A stretch of 5,584 bases of DNA from DASRBO01 sp035653595. Its GTDB lineage: Bacteria; Actinomycetota; Acidimicrobiia; Acidimicrobiales; JAJPHE01. A model generated the notes under the pieces. The model saw only the letters and a program-made list of their open reading frames with translations, ran no database searches and was not told where the DNA came from. Below, piece by piece: positions 1 to 5,568 of this stretch (the stretch's first letter is position 1; every line of letters begins with the position of its first letter). Location of the stretch: contig DASRBO010000180.1 of the NCBI GenBank assembly GCA_035653595.1, positions 1-5,584 of the forward strand. Direction: 5' to 3'. Position numbers and translations under genes: made by a program.

Positions 1-762
1 AGGCGCGGCGGCGAGGAGATCGAGGGCATCCCCGTGTTCGCCAGCGTGGCCGAGGCGGTCAAGGAGACAGGGGCCAACGCCTCGTTCATCACCGTGCCGC
101 CGCAGGGCGCACCCGGTGCCATCGAGGAGGCGGCGGAGGCCGGCATCCCGTTCGTGGTGTGCATCACCGAGTTCATTCCGGCCCAGGACGAGGCCCGCAC
201 CTACAGCCGGCTGCGGAGGGACTTCCCCCGCACCCGCCTGCTTGGGCCCAACTGCCCCGGCATCATCAGCCCGGGCAAGTGCAACGTCGGCATCACCGCC
301 GGCGAGATCGCCCTGGCGGGCGGGCCCGTCGGGCTGGTCAGCCGGTCGGGCACCGTCTTCTACCAGGCCATCTACGAGCTCACCCAGAAGGGGATCGGCC
401 AGACGACCGGCGTGGGCATCGGCGGGGATCCCGTTCCCGGCACCGGCTTCATCGACTGCCTGTCCGCCTTCGAGGCCGACCCCGAAACCAGGGCGGTGCT
501 GATGATCGGCGAGATCGGCGGTTCGGAGGAGGAGCGGGCCGCCGAGTTCATCGGCAAGGAGATGTCCAAGCCGGTAGTGGCCTACATCGCCGGGGTGACC
601 GCCCCGCCCGGGCGCAAGATGGGCCACGCCGGTGCCATCATCTCCGGCTCCAAGGGGACCGCCAGGGCGAAGATGGACGCCCTCGAGGCCGCCGGCGCCA
701 AGGTGGCTCTCAACCCGACCCAGGCGGCCGAGGTCATGGCCGAGGTGGTCGCCGCCCTGTAG
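1..762 (+). CDS. sucD: Succinyl-CoA synthetase (ADP/GDP-forming) alpha subunit, 5'-truncated by window edge
   Basis: This is the alpha subunit of succinyl-CoA ligase, the TCA-cycle enzyme that interconverts succinyl-CoA and succinate with substrate-level nucleotide phosphorylation; it works in the cytoplasm with the beta subunit SucC. The frame is open from base 1 and gives 253 residues. Comparison with the E. coli protein from memory (about 289 residues) suggests that roughly 40 N-terminal residues, including the first CoA-binding glycine-rich loop, lie upstream of the window. Visible family motifs are IPVF near the edge, LGPNCPGIISPG, VSRSGT, GIGGDPVPG, MIGEIGGS and the phosphohistidine motif GHAGAI, whose His codon is at 625-627. 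GTG at 34 is an internal Val, not a start. The stop is TAG. The C-terminus is complete. Nucleotide preference is set by SucC, which is not visible; sucC probably lies just upstream, as is usual. Confidence 0.96.
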   Translation, partial: RRGGEEIEGIPVFASVAEAVKETGANASFITVPPQGAPGAIEEAAEAGIPFVVCITEFIPAQDEARTYSRLRRDFPRTRLLGPNCPGIISPGKCNVGITAGEIALAGGPVGLVSRSGTVFYQAIYELTQKGIGQTTGVGIGGDPVPGTGFIDCLSAFEADPETRAVLMIGEIGGSEEERAAEFIGKEMSKPVVAYIAGVTAPPGRKMGHAGAIISGSKGTARAKMDALEAAGAKVALNPTQAAEVMAEVVAAL

Positions 763-774
763 CCGCCGGACACT

Positions 775-799
775 GGTCGACCCGGCTCTCCTGTCGACC
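775..799 (+). terminator. Hairpin just after sucD, possible terminator
   Basis: A perfect 7-bp inverted repeat, GGTCGAC (775-781) against GTCGACC (793-799), encloses an 11-nt loop and begins 13 nt after the sucD stop. There is no T-tract after it, so it is not a classical Rho-independent terminator. In GC-rich actinobacteria, hairpins without a U-run are often proposed as terminators. The same bases form a direct repeat of GTCGACCCGG (776-785 and 793-802, 17 nt start to start), so a protein-binding site is an alternative reading. Confidence 0.3.
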
Positions 800-866
800 C
801 GGGAGCAGCGCGGGCGGCCCGCCGACGCAGGCCCATACCGTCGCCGGGGCGCCCGAATTCGGCCTG

Positions 867-872
867 TAGCGT
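867..872 (+). promoter_or_regulatory. Candidate -10 element for a leaderless purN transcript
   Basis: The hexamer TAGCGT fits the TANNNT pattern of actinobacterial -10 boxes and ends 7 nt before the purN GTG at 880, so transcription would start at or next to the start codon. No purine-rich ribosome site precedes the GTG, which fits leaderless initiation. I could not find a convincing -35 box about 17 nt upstream. A TANNNT match by chance is easy, so this is only a candidate. Confidence 0.3.
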
Positions 873-879
873 TCAGTCA

Positions 880-1440
880 GTGAGGATCGGGGTTCTGGCG
901 TCGGGCAGCGGGACCATCCTCGAGGCCATCCTCGCCGAGGACCTCGACGTGGCTGTCGTGGCCGCGGACCGGTCCTGCCGGGCCCTCGAGGTCGCCGCCG
1001 GGGCCGGGGTCAGCGCCGTGCTGGTGGAGCGTCGCTCCTTCGGGCGCGGCTTCGACCGGCTGGCCTACACCCACCAGGTGGTCGACGCCCTGGCCGCCCA
1101 CCGGGTCGAGCTGGTGGTGATGGCCGGGTTCGGCACCGTGCTGGACAAGCCGATCCACGACGCCTTCCCGGGCCGCATCCTCAACACCCATCCGGCCCTG
1201 CTGCCCGCCTTCCCGGGCTGGCACGCGGTGGAGGACGCTCTGGCCGCCGGGGTCAAGGTCACCGGATGCACGGTCCACCTCGCCACCGTCGAGGTGGATG
1301 CCGGGCCCATCCTCGCCCAGGAGGCCGTGGCCATCGAGCCGGGCGACGACGCCGCCCGCCTGCACGAGCGCATCAAGGCGGTCGAGCGCCGGCTGTACCC
1401 GCGAACCATCCGCCGCTTCGTCGAAGGAGAGCTGCCTTGA
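880..1440 (+). CDS. purN: Phosphoribosylglycinamide formyltransferase (GAR transformylase)
   Basis: PurN transfers a formyl group from 10-formyl-tetrahydrofolate to glycinamide ribonucleotide, the third step of de novo purine synthesis. The 186-residue product is slightly shorter than E. coli PurN (212, from memory) but covers the whole domain. The N-terminal substrate loop reads SGSGTIL (8-14). The catalytic signature is N102-T-H104-P-A-L-L-P, and the catalytic Asp is D140 in VDAGPIL, so the Asn/His/Asp triad is intact. The start is the GTG at 880: it places the beta-strand MRIGVLASG exactly at the family N-terminus, and nothing in the upstream sequence resembles the family. No ribosome site is visible before it. 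Its stop overlaps the purH start by 4 nt, indicating translational coupling. Ile13 sits where E. coli has Asn in GNGSNL. Confidence 0.95.
   Translation: MRIGVLASGSGTILEAILAEDLDVAVVAADRSCRALEVAAGAGVSAVLVERRSFGRGFDRLAYTHQVVDALAAHRVELVVMAGFGTVLDKPIHDAFPGRILNTHPALLPAFPGWHAVEDALAAGVKVTGCTVHLATVEVDAGPILAQEAVAIEPGDDAARLHERIKAVERRLYPRTIRRFVEGELP
1424..1429 (+). promoter_or_regulatory. Ribosome binding site that fixes the purH TTG start
   Basis: AAGGAG lies inside the 3' end of purN, 7 nt upstream of the TTG at 1437. It is the clearest Shine-Dalgarno sequence at any start in the window. Its position, together with the family N-terminus RALLSVYDK that follows, selects TTG 1437 over the in-frame ATG at 1266, which would add 57 residues overlapping purN. 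Confidence 0.8.
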
Positions 1441-2951
1441 CCCGTCGGGCCCTGCTGTCGGTCTACGACAAGACCGGTATCGAGGACCTGGCCTCCGGCC
1501 TGGTCGCCCTGGGCTGGGAGCTGCTGGCCAGCACCAGCACCGGCAGGGCCCTGGCCGAGGCCGGCATCCCCCACCGCCCCCTCGCCGAGCTGACCGGCTT
1601 CGCCGACATGCTCGACCACCGGGTGGTGACCCTGCACCCGGCCGTGCACGGCGGCATTCTCGCCGACCGGTCCAAGGCCTCCCACCTGGCCGACCTCGAG
1701 CGTCACGGCCTGGCCCCCATCGATCTGGTGGTGGTGAACCTCTATCCGTTCCTCACCGATCCGTCGGTGGACCTGATCGACATCGGCGGCCCGACGATGG
1801 TGCGGGCGGCGGCCAAGAACCACGCCCACGTCGGAGTGGTGGTCGACCCCTCCGAGTACCCGGTGGTGCTGGAGGAGCTGCGGGCCTCCGGCGAGCTCGG
1901 CCCGGCCACCCGCCTCCGCCTGGCGCGGGCCGCCTTCGCCGCCACCGCCGCCTACGACGCCGCCATCGTGGGGTGGCTGGACCGGACCGACCCCGACCGC
2001 CCCGGCCTGCCTCCGACGGTTCATCTGGCCATGGAGCGGGCCCAGGAGCTGCGCTACGGCGAGAACCCCCACCAGCAGGGGGCCCGCTACCGGCCGATGG
2101 GCGCGCCCGGCTTCTGGGACCGGGTTGTGCAGCACAGCGGGATGGAGCTGTCCTACCTCAACCTCTTCGACGCCGAGGCGGCCTGGGCCCTGGTGCACGA
2201 CCTGGCCGACGGGCCGGTGGCGGCCGTCATCAAACACGCCAACCCGTGCGGGGTGGCGGTGGCCCCCACCCTGGCCGAGGCCTACCAGCGGGCCTACGAG
2301 TGCGACGAGCAGTCGGCCTTCGGCGGCATCGTCGCCCTCAGCCGGCGGGTGGACACCGCCACCGCCGAGCGGATGGTGGCCGCCGCCCAGGCCGATGTGG
2401 TGATCGCCCCGGGCTACGACGACGGGGTGGTCGAGGCCCTGCGCCGGCGCCGGCGCAACACGCGCATCCTCGAGGCCCCCCCGCCCGGGCCGGCCGGTCT
2501 GGAGATCCGCCAGCTCGGCCCGGACTTCCTCGTCCAGCAGCCCCACCACTTCGCCCGCCGCCGGGCGGACTGGCAGGTGGTCACCCGGGTGGCCCCGACC
2601 GAGGCCCAGTGGCGAGACGCCGAGCTGGCCTGGCGCATCTGCGGGTGGGTCAAGTCCAACGCCATCGTGCTGGTGCGCGACGGCCAGGCCGTCGGCATCG
2701 GCGCCGGCCAGCAGAAGCGGGTCGACTCCGGCGAGATCGCCGCCCGCAAGGCGGCCGGGCGGGCCAAGGGCGGCGCCTGCGCCAGCGACGCCTTCTACCC
2801 CTTCCCCGACGGGGTGGAGGCCGCCGTTGAGGCGGGGGCGGCGGTCGTCATCCAGCCCGGGGGCGGCATGCGGGACGAGGACGTCATCGCCACCGCCGAC
2901 GAGCACGGCATCGCCATGGTCCTCACCGGCGAGCGCCACTTCCGCCACTGA
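1437..2951 (+). CDS. purH: Bifunctional AICAR transformylase / IMP cyclohydrolase
   Basis: PurH carries out the last two steps of de novo IMP synthesis: formylation of AICAR with 10-formyl-THF, then ring closure. The 504-residue product has the usual bacterial length. The N-terminal cyclohydrolase domain (about 1-190) shows RALLSVYDKTG (4-14), TLHPAVHGGIL, VVVNLYPF with Y103, and IDIGGPTMVRAAAKNH with D115 and K127. The C-terminal transformylase domain shows LRYGENPHQQ (205-214), K266-H267 in IKHANPCG, SAFGGI, KSNAIV, GIGAGQ, SDAFYPF, IQPGG and the terminal DEHGIAM...RHFRH signature. The start is TTG in a TTGA overlap with the purN stop, behind a good ribosome site. Two departures lie in the cyclohydrolase domain: residue 64 in RVVTLHP is Val where Lys is usual, and the STGGTA-like loop reads ASTSTG (31-36). 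An Arg run (336-340) lies in a variable segment. The stop overlaps the folD start. Confidence 0.97.
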   Translation: MTRRALLSVYDKTGIEDLASGLVALGWELLASTSTGRALAEAGIPHRPLAELTGFADMLDHRVVTLHPAVHGGILADRSKASHLADLERHGLAPIDLVVVNLYPFLTDPSVDLIDIGGPTMVRAAAKNHAHVGVVVDPSEYPVVLEELRASGELGPATRLRLARAAFAATAAYDAAIVGWLDRTDPDRPGLPPTVHLAMERAQELRYGENPHQQGARYRPMGAPGFWDRVVQHSGMELSYLNLFDAEAAWALVHDLADGPVAAVIKHANPCGVAVAPTLAEAYQRAYECDEQSAFGGIVALSRRVDTATAERMVAAAQADVVIAPGYDDGVVEALRRRRRNTRILEAPPPGPAGLEIRQLGPDFLVQQPHHFARRRADWQVVTRVAPTEAQWRDAELAWRICGWVKSNAIVLVRDGQAVGIGAGQQKRVDSGEIAARKAAGRAKGGACASDAFYPFPDGVEAAVEAGAAVVIQPGGGMRDEDVIATADEHGIAMVLTGERHFRH

Positions 2952-3811
2952 TGGCCGTCATGATGCCGGGGGCGCCGGTGGCCGCCGCCGTGCTTGAGGA
3001 GGTCGCCCGCCGGGTCGACAAGCTCCGGGGCGAGGGCCGGACCGTCGGCCTCGGCACCCTGCTGGTGGGCGACGACGACGCCAGCGCCGGCTACATCCGC
3101 ATGAAGCAGCAGAAGGCGGCCGAGCTGGGCATGATCTCGCCCCACGTCCACCTGCCGGCCACCGCCACCCAGGCCGATGTCGAGGGGGCCATCCGCCGGC
3201 TCAACGAGGATCCCAGCGTCGACGCCTTCCTCTTCCAGCACCCCGCCCCCCCGCACATCGACTTCGACGCCGCCATCGCCTGCATGGATCCGGACAAGGA
3301 CGTCGACGGCATGCACCCCTACAACATGGGGCGCCTGGCGCTTTCGATGCCCGGTCCGGTCCCGAATACCCCGGCGGGCATCGAGGCGCTGCTCGCCTAC
3401 TACGAGGTGCCGGTGGCCGGCCGTCACGTGGTGATCCTGGGCCGGGGGGTGACCCTGGGCCGGCCCCTGTCGCTGCTGCTGTCCCAGAAGCGGCCCACCG
3501 CCAACGCGGCGGTGACCGTGGTGCACACCGGCGTGCCCGACTGGGCCGAGCACACCCGGGCGGCGGACATCCTGGTGGCCGCCGCCGGGGTGCCCGGCAT
3601 CATCACCCCCGACCACGTGCGCCCCGGTGGGGTAGTGGTGGGCGCGGGCGTGCGCTACAAGGGCCGGCGCCTCCTGCCCGACGTGGACGAGTCGGTGGAG
3701 CAGGTGGCCGGCTGGATCACCCCCCGGGTCGGCGGGGTGGGGCCGACCACGGTGGCCATGCTCATGCGCAACGCGGTGGAGGCGGCCGAGCGCCGGGCCC
3801 ATGTCGGCTGA
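2951..3811 (+). CDS. folD: FolD-family methylene-THF dehydrogenase / methenyl-THF cyclohydrolase, divergent
   Basis: FolD oxidises 5,10-methylene-THF to 5,10-methenyl-THF with NAD(P)+ and hydrolyses that to 10-formyl-THF, the donor used by the PurN and PurH encoded upstream. The 286-residue product has normal family length. The catalytic Tyr/Lys pair appears as Y48 and K52 in GYIRMK, the folate-site Gln as Q96 in FQHPAP, and DKDVDG (115-120), TPAGIEALL and GGVGP (261-265) are present. The cofactor half departs from the usual pattern: GRS-x-x-VG reads GRGVTLG (164-170), the usual CHS-x-T reads VHTGV, DVGIN reads GAGVR (231-235), and PVPGGVGPMT reads PRVGGVGPTT. ATG 2951 overlaps the purH TGA (TGATG) with no ribosome site, suggesting coupled translation. 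ATGs at 2960 and 2963 are alternative starts. Membership of the family is secure; cofactor choice and whether both activities remain are not. Confidence 0.88.
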   Translation: MAVMMPGAPVAAAVLEEVARRVDKLRGEGRTVGLGTLLVGDDDASAGYIRMKQQKAAELGMISPHVHLPATATQADVEGAIRRLNEDPSVDAFLFQHPAPPHIDFDAAIACMDPDKDVDGMHPYNMGRLALSMPGPVPNTPAGIEALLAYYEVPVAGRHVVILGRGVTLGRPLSLLLSQKRPTANAAVTVVHTGVPDWAEHTRAADILVAAAGVPGIITPDHVRPGGVVVGAGVRYKGRRLLPDVDESVEQVAGWITPRVGGVGPTTVAMLMRNAVEAAERRAHVG

Positions 3812-3820
3812 GCCGGCCCG

Positions 3821-4681
3821 ATGACGCGCATCGCCGACCTGCTTGCCGCCGGGCGCACCTTCTCCTTCGAGTTCTTCCCGCCCAAGAACGACGCCGAGCA
3901 GGCGGTGCTGGTTCGGACCATCCGCGAGCTGGAGCCCCTCGAGCCTGCGTTCGTGTCGGTGACCTACCGGGGCGGGGCCGAGTCCCGCCGGCGCACCATC
4001 GAGCTGGTGTCATCCCTGCTGCGCACCACCACCCTCACCCCGATGGCCCATCTCATCTGCGTGGCCCACTCCCGCCTCGAGCTGGCCGAAATCCTGGTGG
4101 AGCTGCGCCGGGCCGGGGTGGAGAACCTGATGGCTCTGGGCGGGGACCCGCCCGCCGATCCGGCCGCCGGCGCCGGCGAGCTGGCCCACGCCGACGAGCT
4201 GGTCGGCCTGGCCCGGGCCATCGGCGGGTTCTCCATCGGGGTGGCGGCCCACCCTGCCGGCCACCCCCGCTCGCCCGACCTGGTCTCCGACCGCCGCTTC
4301 CTGGCTGCCAAGCTGGAGCTGGCCGACTTCGCCGTGACCCAGTTCTTCTTCCGGCCCGAGGAGTACCTGGGCCTGGTGGACGAGGTGGCCGCCCTCGGTA
4401 TCGACAAGCCGATCGTGCCAGGCATCATGCCGGTCACCAGCCTGTCCTCCATCGGGCGCATGGCCACCATGGGGGCGGCGGTGCCCCCGGACATGGTCGC
4501 CCGCCTCGAGGCGGCCGGCCCCGACCGCGAGTCGGTCAGGCGGGCGGGGGTGGAGATGGCCACCGAGCTGTGCGAGGCGCTGCTGCGGTCGGGGGCACCC
4601 GGGCTGCACTTCTACACCCTCAACCGGTCCAGCGCGACCAGGGAGATCCACGCCGGACTGGGCCTTTCTGCCCGCGGGTAG
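3821..4681 (+). CDS. metF: Methylenetetrahydrofolate reductase-like protein (MetF family)
   Basis: MetF reduces 5,10-methylene-THF to 5-methyl-THF, the methyl donor for methionine synthesis. The 286-residue product matches the single-domain bacterial form. It shows the N-terminal FSFEFFPPK with catalytic Glu E17, SVTYR, AHLIC (His77), GGDPP with D109, VTQFFF with Q174, PIVPGIMP and the C-terminal GLHFYTLNRS. Compared with E. coli MetF from memory, YGAGGSTR reads YRGGAESR, LRGD reads LGGD, and the Tyr of the YPE-HP segment is His144. Some of these positions contact FAD in the E. coli enzyme, so flavin use is less certain than folate binding. ATG 3821 lies 9 nt after folD without a clear ribosome site, so expression probably depends on the operon. 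The stop is TAG. Placement next to folD supports a folate role. Confidence 0.9.
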   Translation: MTRIADLLAAGRTFSFEFFPPKNDAEQAVLVRTIRELEPLEPAFVSVTYRGGAESRRRTIELVSSLLRTTTLTPMAHLICVAHSRLELAEILVELRRAGVENLMALGGDPPADPAAGAGELAHADELVGLARAIGGFSIGVAAHPAGHPRSPDLVSDRRFLAAKLELADFAVTQFFFRPEEYLGLVDEVAALGIDKPIVPGIMPVTSLSSIGRMATMGAAVPPDMVARLEAAGPDRESVRRAGVEMATELCEALLRSGAPGLHFYTLNRSSATREIHAGLGLSARG

Positions 4682-4684
4682 GCT
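4679..4684 (+). promoter_or_regulatory. Candidate -10 element before icd
   Basis: TAGGCT fits TANNNT and uses the metF TAG stop as its first three bases. It ends 8 nt before the icd GTG at 4693, nearly the same spacing as at purN. No Shine-Dalgarno sequence and no -35 box is evident. Chance occurrence is quite possible. Confidence 0.2.
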
Positions 4685-4692
4685 CCCCCGCC

Positions 4693-5568
4693 GTGCCCAA
4701 GATCAAGGTTGAGAACCCCGTCGTCGAGCTGGACGGCGACGAGATGACCAGGATCATCTGGTCCTTCATCAAGGACAAGCTGATCCTCCCCTACCTCGAC
4801 GTCGAGCTGCTGTACTTCGACCTCGGCATCGAGCACCGCGACGCCACCGAGGACAGGGTCACCGTCGAGGCGGCCGAGGCCATAAGGGCCCACGGCGTCG
4901 GGGTGAAGTGCGCCACCATCACCCCGGACGAGGCCCGGGTAGCCGAGTTCGGCCTCAAGAAGATGTGGAAGTCCCCCAACGGGACCATCCGCAACATCCT
5001 GGGTGGGGTGGTGTTCCGCGAGCCGATCATCTGCTCCAACATCCCCCGGCTGGTGCCCAACTGGACCAAGCCCATCGTGATCGGCCGCCACGCCCACGGG
5101 GACCAGTACCGGGCGACCGACTTCGTGGTGCCGGGGCCCGGTCGGGTGACCATCAGCTACGTGCCCGACGGCCCGGGCGAGCCCATCGAGCTGGAGGTGT
5201 CCCACTTCCCCGGCGGCGGAGTGGCCATGGGCATGTACAACTACGACGACTCCATCCGCGACTTCGCCCGGGCCTCCTTCCGCTACGGCCTCGACCGCGG
5301 CTACCCGGTGTACCTGTCGACCAAGAACACCATCCTCAAGGCCTACGACGGCCGCTTCAAGGACCTGTTCCAGGAGATCTTCGAGACCGAGTTCAAGGCC
5401 GAGTTCGAGGCTGCCGGCCTCACCTACGAGCACCGGCTGATCGACGACATGGTGGCCGCCGCCCTCAAGTGGGAGGGAGGCTACGTGTGGGCGTGCAAGA
5501 ACTACGACGGCGACGTGCAGAGCGACACGGTGGCCCAGGGCTTCGGCTCCCTCGGCCTCATGACCTAG
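4693..5568 (+). CDS. icd: NADP-type isocitrate dehydrogenase (IDH1-like), interrupted by in-frame TAG
   Basis: The family oxidatively decarboxylates isocitrate to 2-oxoglutarate, making NADPH. The frame from GTG 4693 encodes 291 residues that run nearly in register with human IDH1 (414 residues, from memory). Substrate residues are present: T77, S94 and R100 (SPNGTIR), R109, R132 in GRHAHGDQY, Y139, K211 in STKNTIL, D251 in DDMVA, and metal-site D274 and D278 in YDGDVQSD. After GSLGLMT the frame hits TAG (5566-5568), and the bases after it continue the family sequence (V-L-M-T-P) to the window edge. A product ending here would lack about 110-120 residues, including the GTVTRH NADP-binding region, and should be inactive. 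The GTG start gives the family-like MPKIKVENPVVELDGDEMTR; it lies 11 nt after metF with no ribosome site. The gene could be a pseudogene, a sequence error or a readthrough case. Confidence 0.9.
   Translation: MPKIKVENPVVELDGDEMTRIIWSFIKDKLILPYLDVELLYFDLGIEHRDATEDRVTVEAAEAIRAHGVGVKCATITPDEARVAEFGLKKMWKSPNGTIRNILGGVVFREPIICSNIPRLVPNWTKPIVIGRHAHGDQYRATDFVVPGPGRVTISYVPDGPGEPIELEVSHFPGGGVAMGMYNYDDSIRDFARASFRYGLDRGYPVYLSTKNTILKAYDGRFKDLFQEIFETEFKAEFEAAGLTYEHRLIDDMVAAALKWEGGYVWACKNYDGDVQSDTVAQGFGSLGLMT
5566..5568 (+). other. In-frame amber codon inside icd
   Basis: TAG stands at codon 292, where IDH1-like enzymes normally have Ser (LMTS-VL). One change, TCG to TAG, would explain it, and TCG is a natural Ser codon for this GC-rich sequence. 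TAG also ends sucD and metF here, so it works as a normal stop in this genome and wholesale amber recoding is unlikely. Confidence 0.85.

Larger units (their letters stand above)
763..879. other. sucD-purN intergenic region
   Basis: This 117-bp gap is the only sizeable non-coding stretch in the window and the likeliest site for a terminator and a new promoter. Besides the hairpin after sucD, it holds a small GC hairpin GCGGG-CGG-CCCGC (810-822), a perfect 10-bp palindrome CCGAATTCGG (853-862) and a TAGCGT hexamer just before purN. I see no small ORF with a convincing start and ribosome site, no tRNA and no recognisable riboswitch. Confidence 0.6.

Noticed and set aside
810..822. GCGGG-CGG-CCCGC hairpin as the main terminator
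   Set aside because: The stem is only 5 bp with a 3-nt loop and no T-run. Such structures are frequent by chance at this GC content, so it is noted only within the intergenic entry.
1266..1436. N-terminal extension of PurH from ATG 1266
   Set aside because: The extra residues are Arg/Pro/Gly-rich, overlap purN, and do not resemble PurH. TTG 1437 has a good ribosome site and begins at the family N-terminus.
1298..2830. A 510-codon + strand frame overlapping purH in another frame
   Set aside because: The product is mostly Arg, Pro, Gly and Ala with no motif, whereas the purH frame matches its family along its whole length.
1065..2948. A 627-codon open frame on the minus strand opposite purN and purH
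   Set aside because: It lies wholly antisense to purN and purH, both clearly recognised. Its product is low-complexity Gly/Val/His/Asp-rich with no family motif, as expected when strongly GC-biased third positions suppress stops in an opposite frame.
4570..4692. N-terminal extension of Icd from an upstream start at 4570
   Set aside because: It overlaps the conserved C-terminus of metF in another frame and lacks family similarity. GTG 4693 starts exactly at the conserved MPKIKVENP.
4612..5433. A 273-codon minus-strand open frame opposite metF and icd
   Set aside because: Same explanation: repetitive Gly/Val/Asp/His composition, no recognisable domain, complete overlap with conserved + strand genes.
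5566..5568. TAG reassigned as a sense codon throughout the genome
   Set aside because: TAG also ends sucD (760-762) and metF (4679-4681) at the expected family C-termini, so it acts as a normal stop here.
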